Below are positions 23,424-29,296 of a stretch of 29,296 nucleotides of DNA, piece by piece (position 1 is the first letter of the stretch; every line of letters starts with the position of its first letter). Position numbers and translations under genes: made by a program. The stretch is from CAZLHO01 sp964559455. GTDB lineage: Bacteria; Krumholzibacteriota; Krumholzibacteriia; LZORAL124-64-63. The stretch lies in NCBI GenBank assembly GCA_964559455.1, contig CAZLHO010000037.1, forward strand, positions 1-29,296. Direction: 5' to 3'. The notes under the pieces were generated by a model, which did not search any database, was not told where the DNA came from, and worked only from the letters and a program-made list of their open reading frames with translations.

Positions 23424-24302
23424 ATGCTGCTGCACCTCTCGAGATCCTGCCGCCTCTACCTGGAGCTGGGCAAGGCGCGCCTCAGCGCCCTGGTCGTCTT
23501 CACGGCCCTGTCGGGCTATCTGCTGGCGCCGGTGGGCCGGGCGGACTGGGCCCAGGGGCTGGCCGTGGGCGCCGGCACCCTGCTCGCGGCCCTGGGGGCC
23601 AACGGCCTGAACCAGGTCCTGGAGCGGGACCGCGACGCCCTGATGGACCGCACCCGGGGCCGGCCCCTGCCCACCCGGCGGATCACGCCGCCCCGCGCCG
23701 CGGCGTGGTCGATCGCGAGCATCGTCGTCGGCGGAGCCTGGCTGCTGGCCGAGGCGGGTGCGCCGGCCGCGGCCCTGGCGGTGGGCAACGCGTTGCTCTA
23801 CGTGGCGGTCTACACGCCGCTGAAGGTGCGGAGCACCCTGAACACCCTGGTCGGCGCCGTCTGCGGCGCCGTGCCGCCCTTGATCGGCTGGAGCGCGCGC
23901 ACCGGCGGGCTGGAGGCGGGCGCCTGGCTGCTGGCCCTGGTCCTCTTCGTCTGGCAGATCCCCCACTTCCTGGCCCTGGCCTGGCTCTTCCGGGACGACT
24001 ACGCCCGCGGCGGCTACCGCATGCTCACCGACGGCGACCGCAGCGGCCGGCGCACCTTCCGCTTCATGATCGTCTACAGCGTGGCCCTGCTGCCCGTAGG
24101 CCTGACCCTGACCCTGGGCGGCCTGACGGGGCCCGTCTTCGGGGCGGTCTCGCTGCTGCTGGGCGGCGCGTTGGCGGCGCTGGGGATGGGGGGCTACCGC
24201 GAGCGTTCGGCCCTGAGCGCCCGCCGGGTCTTCCTGGGCAGCATCGCCTACCTGCCCCTGTTGCTGGCGGCGATGCTGGCCGACCGGGGGGGCGCGCCGT
24301 GA
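23424..24302 (+). CDS. ctaB: Protoheme IX farnesyltransferase (haem O synthase)
   Basis: A 292-residue UbiA-superfamily membrane enzyme that attaches farnesyl to haem b, giving haem O. The prenyl-diphosphate site NGLNQVLERDRDALMDRTRGR (split: N60-N63, E67, D69, D71, D75, R79) followed by PLPTRRI is diagnostic, and the second motif YTPLKVRSTLNTLVGAVCGAVPPLIGW is also intact, together with the QIPHFLALAWLFRDDYARGGYRML loop. About eight to nine membrane segments are predicted. The ribosome binding site is weak (ACAGG). Its stop overlaps the GTG of the DUF3179 gene (GTGA), and it is divergent from ctaA, the next enzyme in the pathway. Confidence 0.95.
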   Translation: MLLHLSRSCRLYLELGKARLSALVVFTALSGYLLAPVGRADWAQGLAVGAGTLLAALGANGLNQVLERDRDALMDRTRGRPLPTRRITPPRAAAWSIASIVVGGAWLLAEAGAPAAALAVGNALLYVAVYTPLKVRSTLNTLVGAVCGAVPPLIGWSARTGGLEAGAWLLALVLFVWQIPHFLALAWLFRDDYARGGYRMLTDGDRSGRRTFRFMIVYSVALLPVGLTLTLGGLTGPVFGAVSLLLGGALAALGMGGYRERSALSARRVFLGSIAYLPLLLAAMLADRGGAP

Positions 24303-25366
24303 GCGGCCCGGCGTCGGACCGGCGGGGATTCCTGCGCCAGGGCGGCTGGGTGCTGCTCGCCGGCGCCGCGGCGGCCCTGTTGGTCGCCGCCTGGTGGCTG
24401 GCGCCGATGCTCGGCGAGAAGGGGCCGGCGCCGGTGGGCGACGGCCGCGATCCCGGGACCTACGGCTTCGACCTCTCCGGACTCGATGCCAAGCGGGGAG
24501 CCCTGGCGGCGGCGGGTTTTCCCCGCGACGGGCTGCCCCGCCTGGACTTTCCCGCACTGATGGACGCCGCCGGCGTGGACTCCCTGAACGGCGCCGAGAG
24601 GGGCAAGTACCTAGTGGGCGGCGACCGCGTGATCGGCCTGTCCGTCGGGGGTTCGGCGAGGGCCTACCCCCTGCGCGTGATGGACTGGCACGAGGTCGTC
24701 AACGACACCCTGGGCGGCCTGCCCCTGGCCGTGACCTGGAGCCCCCTCTGCGGCAGCGCCGTGGTCTACGATCGGCGCGGGGACGGCCGGCCGCTGGAAC
24801 TGGGCCACAGCGGGCTGCTGCTGGAGTCCAACCCCCTGCTCTTCGACCGGGCCGCGCCCGGAGCCGGACTCTGGTGCCAGCTGACCGGCGAGGCCCTGGC
24901 CGGACCCGTGCCCGGCTCGATGCTGCGCGCGCTGCCCATGACCCTGACGACCTGGGAGGAGTGGCGCAAGCGCCAGCCGGGCACGACGGTTCCCCGACCG
25001 GCCCCCGCCATGAAGAAGCACTACGCCCGCAACCCATACGGCAGCTACGTCAGCCGCGGCCGGCCGCGTTTCCCGGTGACGGGGCCGCTGCCGGCGCAGC
25101 CCATGGAGCCGCTGGTCATCGTGGCCCTGGGCGCGACCCGGGTGGCCTATCCCGTGAACGAGCTGGCCGAGCAGGCGGGGGAGATGCGTCCGGTGCCTAG
25201 GGTGCAGGACCATGCGACGCTGGTCTTCATCTGCACCCCCCGGACCGGCGCCGAACCCGCCACCGCCTGGCCGCTGTGCGATCCGCCGCGCGGGGACCTG
25301 GATGTCCGCTACGCCTACCGCTTCGCCTGGGAGGCCCTGGGATCGGAGGGCGCCGCGGGGCGCTGA
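24299..25366 (+). CDS. DUF3179 domain protein with twin-arginine-like signal anchor
   Basis: A 355-residue protein starting at the GTG that overlaps the ctaB stop by four bases. The N-terminus carries DRRGFLRQ followed by a hydrophobic stretch (about 16-37), the form of a twin-arginine signal or anchor. The DUF3179 body shows the family blocks: GGDRVIGLSVGGSARAYPLRVMDWHEVVNDTLGG in two pieces, LAVTWSPLCGSAVVYDR, SGLLLESNPLLFDR, W-C-Q-L-T-G-E-A, and MTLTTWEEWRKRQPGT. Conserved cysteine in SPLCGS is present. The role of this family is not established. Tight coupling to ctaB suggests a link with membrane respiration or haem handling, but this is inference. A perfect terminator follows. Confidence 0.87.
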   Translation: MSGPASDRRGFLRQGGWVLLAGAAAALLVAAWWLAPMLGEKGPAPVGDGRDPGTYGFDLSGLDAKRGALAAAGFPRDGLPRLDFPALMDAAGVDSLNGAERGKYLVGGDRVIGLSVGGSARAYPLRVMDWHEVVNDTLGGLPLAVTWSPLCGSAVVYDRRGDGRPLELGHSGLLLESNPLLFDRAAPGAGLWCQLTGEALAGPVPGSMLRALPMTLTTWEEWRKRQPGTTVPRPAPAMKKHYARNPYGSYVSRGRPRFPVTGPLPAQPMEPLVIVALGATRVAYPVNELAEQAGEMRPVPRVQDHATLVFICTPRTGAEPATAWPLCDPPRGDLDVRYAYRFAWEALGSEGAAGR

Positions 25367-25389
25367 TCACGTCGGCATCAGGACGCGAA

Positions 25390-25425
25390 GAGGCCGGACG
25401 GAAAGCCGTCCGGCCTCGTCGTTCC
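25390..25425. terminator. Shared terminator between DUF3179 gene and ferritin
   Basis: A perfect 12-base-pair stem (25390-25401 with 25406-25417) closed by AAAG lies 23 bases after the DUF3179 stop and 27 bases beyond the ferritin end. GTCGTTCC follows on the plus strand and CTTCGCGTCC on the minus strand. Probably bidirectional. Confidence 0.72.
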
Positions 25426-25444
25426 GGTGGTGTCGGTCGCATCG

Positions 25445-25957
25445 CTACTCGGCCGCCGGCGGCGCGGGCGCGGCCCGCTGCAGCAGCTCCCGGTCGAGCA
25501 TGAACAGGCCGGCGCCGCTGTCCTGCATCATCTTCAGCTGCTGGACGATGCCGTCGACGGAGGCCTCTTCCTCGACCTGCTCCGTGACGAACCACTGGAG
25601 CATGATGCCCGTGGCGTGGTCCCTGGCGTCCTGGGCGGCGCTGACCAGGTCGTTGATGCGCTCGGTCATGTGGCGCTCGTGCTTCAGCGAATCCTCGAAC
25701 ATCGCCAGCGGCGTATCCCATTCCAGATCGGGGCCGGCGACGGGCTGCAGCAGCACGCGGGCGCCCGCCTCGTTCATGTAGTCGATGATCTTGAGCGCGT
25801 GGAGCAGCTCCTCGTGGGCCTGCTGGCGCATCCAATTCGCGCAGCCGGCCAGATTCCGCTCCTCGCTCCAGGCCGCCATCGCCAGATAGAGGTAGCTCGA
25901 ATAGAATTCGGCGTTGATCTGGTCGTTCAGCCCCTTATGGATCTTCTCGCTGATCAC
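25445..25957 (-). CDS. ftnA: Bacterial non-haem ferritin, FtnA type
   Basis: A 170-residue iron-storage protein starting at GTG (25957), preceded by AAGGGGG with 7-base spacing. The ferroxidase residues fall at the same numbers as in E. coli FtnA: E17, E50, H53, E94 and Q127, with the third-site pair E129/E130 also present. The four-helix-bundle sequence (NAEFYSSYLYLAMAAW, WMRQQAHEELLHALKI, FEDSLKHERHMTERI, WFVTEQVEEEASV) is complete. The last 15 residues are Ala/Pro-rich. The protein would form a 24-subunit shell storing iron, fitting an organism with many haem proteins. No methionine-ligated haem position typical of bacterioferritin is seen. A good promoter lies upstream. Confidence 0.95.
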   Translation of the reverse strand: MISEKIHKGLNDQINAEFYSSYLYLAMAAWSEERNLAGCANWMRQQAHEELLHALKIIDYMNEAGARVLLQPVAGPDLEWDTPLAMFEDSLKHERHMTERINDLVSAAQDARDHATGIMLQWFVTEQVEEEASVDGIVQQLKMMQDSGAGLFMLDRELLQRAAPAPPAAE

Positions 25958-26039
25958 GCTGGACCCCCTTGACGCCGCCCGAATTGCCGCTGCGGGCGCG
26001 TTTCTTCTAAGTTTCTGAAGGCATGACGTTTAGGTCTTC

Positions 26040-26072
26040 AGTATATGAAAGGCGGCTGCGTTCGCAAGCGAA
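26040..26072 (-). promoter_or_regulatory. Ferritin promoter with overlapping palindrome
   Basis: Leftward TTGCGA (complement of 26062-26067) and TATACT (complement of 26040-26045) are separated by 16 bases and lie about 83 bases before the ferritin start. The inverted repeat TTCGC-AA-GCGAA (26061-26072) covers the -35, so a repressor binding there would block the promoter. The binding protein is unknown; the repeat does not match a Fur box clearly. Confidence 0.5.
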
Positions 26073-26238
26073 TTCGGCCGCGGCGCGGGCCGCTGAAATC
26101 GGGTGGCGGTATCATGCGATTGCGCTGATAATGGACAGCCGATGAAGTAGCGTTCGGAAAACGTGTTGCAGGACCATCATACCGTCCCCGGCGAAACCCC
26201 CCAGCATCCCCAACCGCGCCTCGCGAAAGGAACGACGG
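26073..26238 (+). promoter_or_regulatory. Leader region of the 2-oxoacid dehydrogenase operon
   Basis: The gap before the E1 alpha gene holds GATAAT at 26127-26132 as a -10 candidate without a good -35, overlapped by the inverted repeat TATCA-N11-TGATA (26110-26114 and 26126-26130). AAGGA lies 8 bases before the ATG at 26239. No gene is seen. Confidence 0.35.
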
Positions 26239-27333
26239 ATGCCACGCAAGGAGATCGATACCTGGAGCGTCGACCACCTCCAGATCCTCGACGAGGAGGG
26301 CCGGGTCGACGCCGACCTGGAGCCCAAGCTCAAGAAGCAGGAGCTGCTGGACCTCTACCGCAGCATGGTCTGGGCCCGGGTCACCGACGAACGGATGCTC
26401 AAGCTGCAGCGGCAGGGGCGCATCGGCACCTTCGGCCCCAGCACCGGGCAGGAGGCCATCCAGTGCGGCGCAGCCTTCGCCGCCACGGACAAGGACTGGT
26501 TCGTGGGCGCCTTCCGTGAGCACGGCGTGCGGTTGATGCGCGGCGAGAGCCTGCTCAAGCAGCTGCTCTACTACAACGGCTACGAGGAGGGGAACGTCAA
26601 CCCCGAGGGTCCCGGACGCAACTTGCCGATCTCGGTGATCGTCGGCGCCCAGGCCCTGCACGCCGTCGGCCTGGGCTACGCCATGAAGTACCGCGGCGAG
26701 AAGGATTCGGCCGTGCTCTGCTTCATGGGCGACGGCGCCACCAGCCAGGGCGACTTCCACGAGGCCCTGAACTTCGCCTCGGTGTGGCAGGCCCCGGTGG
26801 TCTTCATCATCCAGAACAACCAATGGGCGATCTCGGTGCCCCGCGAGAAGCAGACGCATTCGCGCACCCTGGCCCAGAAGGCCCTGGCCTACGACATGCC
26901 GGGGCTGCAGCTGGACGGCAACGACATCCTGGCCTGCTACGTCGGCGTCAAGGAGGCCCTGGACCGCGCCCGCGCCGGCGGCGGCCCCACCCTGATCGAG
27001 GCGGTCACCTACCGTCTGATGATGCACACCACCGCCGACGACCCCAGCAAGTACCGCACGAGCGACGAGGAGCAGGCGTGGTGGAAGCGCGACCCGCTGC
27101 CGCGCTTCCGCGGCTACCTCGAGGGGCGCAAGTACTGGGACGACAAGCAGGAGGCGGCGCTGCAGGAGGAGCTGAAGACGAGCATGGACGCGGAGATCAA
27201 GACCTTCGAGGAGACCGACGGCTTCAAGCCCGACGCGCCCTTCGACCATGTCTTCGGCACGCCCCATCCCGTCATCGAGGACCAGCGGGCGGCGTTCCTG
27301 GAGGAGATGCGGAAGGAGGCCGGCGATGCCTAA
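26239..27333 (+). CDS. pdhA: 2-oxoacid (pyruvate) dehydrogenase E1 component, alpha subunit
   Basis: A 364-residue thiamine-diphosphate enzyme subunit. The TPP motif begins GDGATSQGDFHEALNFAS (G164 on) and ends IIQNN at 194. Earlier landmarks are GTFGPSTGQEAIQCG and REHGVRLMRGES; the loop HTTADDPSKYRTSDEE corresponds to the phosphorylation-loop region of E1 alpha. With E1 beta it decarboxylates a 2-oxoacid and transfers the acyl group to the lipoyl arm of E2. Pyruvate is the most likely substrate, but a branched-chain 2-oxoacid cannot be excluded from the motifs (the architecture alpha plus beta serves both). The ATGCC of the next gene overlaps its stop by eight bases, so the two subunits are translationally coupled. 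Confidence 0.93.
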   Translation: MPRKEIDTWSVDHLQILDEEGRVDADLEPKLKKQELLDLYRSMVWARVTDERMLKLQRQGRIGTFGPSTGQEAIQCGAAFAATDKDWFVGAFREHGVRLMRGESLLKQLLYYNGYEEGNVNPEGPGRNLPISVIVGAQALHAVGLGYAMKYRGEKDSAVLCFMGDGATSQGDFHEALNFASVWQAPVVFIIQNNQWAISVPREKQTHSRTLAQKALAYDMPGLQLDGNDILACYVGVKEALDRARAGGGPTLIEAVTYRLMMHTTADDPSKYRTSDEEQAWWKRDPLPRFRGYLEGRKYWDDKQEAALQEELKTSMDAEIKTFEETDGFKPDAPFDHVFGTPHPVIEDQRAAFLEEMRKEAGDA

Positions 27334-28306
27334 GCTCAACATGGTCCAGGCCATCAACCTGGGACTGGCGCAGGAGATGGAGAAGGACGACGGCGTCGTG
27401 CTGCTGGGCGAGGACATCGGCGTCGACGGCGGCGTCTTCCGCGTCACCGACGGCCTGATCGACAAGTTCGGCCCCGAGCGGGTCATGGACACGCCGCTGG
27501 CCGAGGCGGGCATCATCGGCACGTCGGTGGGCATGGCCGTCGCCGGCATGAAGCCCGTCGGCGAGCTGCAGTTCTCCGGCTTCTCGTACCTGATCATCCC
27601 CCAGCTCGAAGGCCACGCCGCGCGCCTGCGCTCGCGCACCCAGGGCCAGTTCACCGTGCCCTTGGTCATGCGCATGCCCTACGGCGGCGGCATCCGGGCC
27701 CTGGAGCACCATTCCGAGAGCCGCGAGGCCACCTACAGCCACTTTCCCGGCGTGAAGGTCGTCATTCCCTCGGGTCCCCGGAACGCCCGCGCCCTGATCG
27801 TGGCCGCGATCCGCGACCCGGACCCCGTGGTCTTCATGGAGCCCAAGCGCTCGTACCGCGCCTTCCGCGAGGAGGTGCCCGAGGCCGAGGAGGTCATGGA
27901 GATCGGCAAGGCCCAGGTCGTGCAGGAGGGCGGGGACGTCACGGTGGTCAGCTGGGGCGCGATGATGCGCACGACGCTGAAGGCCGTGGCCGAGCTGCAG
28001 CAGGAGCGGAAGGTCGGCGTCGAGCTGATCGATCTGCTGACGATCTCGCCGATGGACAGCGACACGATCGTGGAGTCGGTGCGCAAGACCGGCCGCCTGG
28101 TGATCGTGCAGGAGGCGCCCTACTCCTTCGGGGCCGCGTCCGAGATCATCGCGCGGATCAACGACAAGGCCCTGCTCTGGCTCGAGGCGCCCGTCAAGCG
28201 GGTGACCGGCTACGACGTGGTCACCCCCTACTTCGGCCGCGAGCTGGACTACATGCCGACCGAGGGCCGCGTCAAGCGCGGCATCCTCGAGACCCTCGAC
28301 TTCTAG
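27326..28306 (+). CDS. pdhB: 2-oxoacid (pyruvate) dehydrogenase E1 component, beta subunit
   Basis: A 326-residue subunit that completes the alpha2beta2 E1. ATG at 27326 follows GGAAGGAGG and overlaps the alpha stop. Typical blocks: LLGEDIGVDGGVFRVTDGL with the TPP-binding Glu, RVMDTPLAEAGIIGTSVGMAVAGMKPVGELQF in sequence, MRMPYGGGIRALEHHSES with the family's conserved histidines, VVIPSGPRNARALI, and near the C-terminus VQEAPYSFGAASEIIARI and TPYFGRELDYMP. The C-terminal transketolase domain needed for subunit contacts is intact. A normal E2 gene is expected next and begins 9 bases after the stop. Confidence 0.95.
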   Translation: MPKLNMVQAINLGLAQEMEKDDGVVLLGEDIGVDGGVFRVTDGLIDKFGPERVMDTPLAEAGIIGTSVGMAVAGMKPVGELQFSGFSYLIIPQLEGHAARLRSRTQGQFTVPLVMRMPYGGGIRALEHHSESREATYSHFPGVKVVIPSGPRNARALIVAAIRDPDPVVFMEPKRSYRAFREEVPEAEEVMEIGKAQVVQEGGDVTVVSWGAMMRTTLKAVAELQQERKVGVELIDLLTISPMDSDTIVESVRKTGRLVIVQEAPYSFGAASEIIARINDKALLWLEAPVKRVTGYDVVTPYFGRELDYMPTEGRVKRGILETLDF

Positions 28307-28315
28307 GAGGCGCAG

Positions 28316-29167
28316 ATGTTCGAGTTCAAGCTGCCCGACCTTGGCGAGGGCATCCACGAGGGCGAGATCCTGCAGTGGCACGTGGCCGCCGGCGACGATG
28401 TCGCCGAGGACGCGCCCCTGGTGGACGTCGAGACCGACAAGGCCGCGGTGACGATCCCCTCGCCCCGGGCCGGCAAGGTCGCGACCCTGAACGGCGCCGT
28501 GGGCGACGTCGTCGCGACCGGCCAGGTGATCGTCGTCATCGACGACGGCACGGGCGCCGCCGCGGCGCCCGCCGCTCCGTCGCGGGCCGCCGAGGAGATG
28601 CCGGTCGGCCTGCCCGAGGAGGAGGAGGCCCCGGCGAAACCCGTCGCGGCTCCTGCCGCGGTTCCGGCCGCCGCTCCGGCCGCCGCGCCGGCCGCGCCCG
28701 CGCCGCCGGGCGAGGGACGTCCGGTGCCGGCCGCGCCGGCCACCGAGGGGGGCTCGCTCGACGCCGCCCTGAACGGCAAGGTCAGCGCGACCCTGACCGA
28801 CGGCGGAGCCGTGCTCGGCGTCGGCGAGGACTTCGCCGGCGAGTGGGCGTTCGTCTACGCCTATTCGGAGCCCACGCCGCTGGGCTGGCACCAGGTGTCC
28901 GCCAACGGCACCGTGACGGTGCCGACCGCCGACCTGGCCGGCGGCGATCACCGGCTGGCGGTGCTGGACGCCGACGGCAAGCCGCCCGGCTGCAACCAGG
29001 TGACCCCCACCGGTGAGGCGGTGCCGGCCCCCGCCGCCCCCGCACCGCAGGTGGCGCCGGCGGCCGACGCCGGTCCGGGCGTCGGTGTCTGGGCGCTGGG
29101 CGGAGCCGTGCTCCTGGTCGGTGCCGGCCTGGTGGTCGTGCTGCTGCGGCGCCGCCGCACCGCCTGA
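28316..29167 (+). CDS. E2 lipoyl domain joined to an actinobacterial-type surface protein tail (suspected chimera)
   Basis: A 283-residue open frame of two unrelated parts. Residues 1-78 are a complete lipoyl domain (FKLPDLGEGIHEGEILQWHV, with lipoyl lysine K42 in VETDKAAVTIPSP) of a dihydrolipoamide acyltransferase, as expected after E1 alpha/beta, followed by an acidic and Ala/Pro linker (79-140) ending RPVPAAPAT, which normally leads into the subunit-binding domain. Instead, from about residue 143 comes a beta-rich domain (EFAG-like EDFAGEWAFVYAYSEPTPLGWHQV, then GDHRLAVLDADG), a Pro/Ala stretch, one membrane segment (about 259-278) and RRRRTA, the form of actinobacterial cell-surface anchors. 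The subunit-binding and catalytic domains (HxxxDG) are absent. A genome-true fusion is possible but an assembly join near 28740 is more likely. Do not treat this as a functional E2. Confidence 0.7.
   Translation: MFEFKLPDLGEGIHEGEILQWHVAAGDDVAEDAPLVDVETDKAAVTIPSPRAGKVATLNGAVGDVVATGQVIVVIDDGTGAAAAPAAPSRAAEEMPVGLPEEEEAPAKPVAAPAAVPAAAPAAAPAAPAPPGEGRPVPAAPATEGGSLDAALNGKVSATLTDGGAVLGVGEDFAGEWAFVYAYSEPTPLGWHQVSANGTVTVPTADLAGGDHRLAVLDADGKPPGCNQVTPTGEAVPAPAAPAPQVAPAADAGPGVGVWALGGAVLLVGAGLVVVLLRRRRTA
28682..28741. repeat. 12-base exact repeat flanking the suspected join
   Basis: GCCGCGCCGGCC occurs at 28682-28693 and again at 28730-28741, in the Ala/Pro-coding linker. The second copy ends exactly where the protein stops looking like an E2. 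Such GC-rich low-complexity repeats are typical places for assembly misjoins or recombination. Confidence 0.6.
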
Positions 29168-29177
29168 CCGGTACCGC

Positions 29178-29296
29178 GTGACCACCACCCTCCCCGCCGC
29201 CCGGCGGGCGCCCGCACCCGGGCGGGCCTGGACCCGGGCGGTGCCGGCGTTCGCCGTGGCGCTGGCACTGCTGCTGCTGGGTTCGCTGGTCTCGTT
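29178..29296 (+). CDS. Partial membrane or exported protein, actinobacterial flavour
   Basis: A frame opening with GTG at 29178, ten bases after the previous stop, and open to the window edge (39 codons). It encodes TTTLPAARRAPAPGRAW with many Arg and Pro, then a hydrophobic stretch (about 23-39), a signal anchor. Position directly after a surface protein with a membrane anchor and Arg tail is where actinobacteria often place a sortase, but nothing here proves it. No clear ribosome binding site. Its composition matches the tail of the preceding gene rather than the rest of the window. Confidence 0.45.
   Translation, partial: MTTTLPAARRAPAPGRAWTRAVPAFAVALALLLLGSLVS

Noticed and set aside
26239..29167. 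Complete pyruvate dehydrogenase operon
   Set aside because: E1 alpha and beta are complete, but the E2 lacks binding and catalytic domains and no E3 is present.
1..29296. CRISPR arrays, tRNA/rRNA genes, insertion sequences, phage or defence genes
   Set aside because: None seen on reading both strands: no regularly spaced repeats, no CCA-ended cloverleaf, no transposase or integrase motifs.

Overview
The window comes from a GC-rich (roughly 70 % by eye) Gram-negative bacterium. The diderm reading rests on several lipoproteins with lipoboxes, periplasmic multiheme cytochromes and a barrel-like N-terminal domain on a large SppA protease. Genes are dense, most starts have a GGAGG-type ribosome binding site, and short AT-rich islands mark likely promoter regions. 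The gene mix (large multiheme cytochromes, ECF sigma/anti-sigma/DUF4097, DUF1684, lipoprotein caspase-like protein, Lys4-type aconitase) would fit an uncultured lineage of the FCB superphylum, for example Krumholzibacteriota or Eisenbacteria. That placement is inference from content, not a database result. No tRNA, rRNA, CRISPR array, insertion sequence or phage gene was seen.

Layout. (1) 1-3431 is a respiratory c-type cytochrome cluster: a partial DmsE/MtrA-like multiheme cytochrome (leftward, cut by the window edge), a divergent CbcL-like protein with 11 c-type haem motifs fused to a di-haem b-type membrane domain, and a convergent tetrahaem c554-type cytochrome. Together they suggest a quinol-to-periplasm, possibly extracellular, electron route. 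(2) 3745-6810 is a leftward stress-signalling block: ECF sigma factor, anti-sigma factor overlapping it by ATGA, and a DUF4097 beta-repeat protein, preceded by a separate lipoprotein gene. (3) 6890-10565 holds a giant S49 protease with a barrel-like N-terminal domain, divergent from a DUF1684 lipoprotein. (4) 10620-15066 holds divergent metH and metF, which together turn methylene-tetrahydrofolate and homocysteine into methionine. (5) 15169-17993 holds a caspase-like lipoprotein, a tandem PDZ protein and a DUF3365 single-haem protein, all leftward. (6) 18056-21955 holds a Lys4-type aconitase-superfamily enzyme, an MmgE/PrpD dehydratase-family enzyme and a CBS-pair protein, separated by two clear intrinsic terminators. 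(7) 21993-25366 holds haem A synthase (ctaA) divergent from haem O synthase (ctaB) plus an overlapping DUF3179 gene; these make haem A for an oxidase not in this window. (8) 25445-25957 is an FtnA-type ferritin. (9) 26239-28306 holds the two E1 subunits of a 2-oxoacid dehydrogenase, followed at 28316 by an E2 that starts correctly.

The last part of the window needs care. The E2 frame keeps its lipoyl domain and linker, but where the subunit-binding and catalytic domains should follow (from about 28740) it runs into a domain, a C-terminal membrane anchor and an arginine tail that look like an actinobacterial surface protein. The next partial gene (29178 on) has the same flavour. A chimeric assembly join in the repetitive Ala/Pro linker is the simplest explanation.

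The points most worth a second look are the 11-haem CbcL-like protein, the terminator hairpin that contains the ribosome binding site of the DUF3365 gene, the fungal-type homoaconitase relative next to an MmgE/PrpD gene, the barrel-protease fusion, and the suspected join near 28740.
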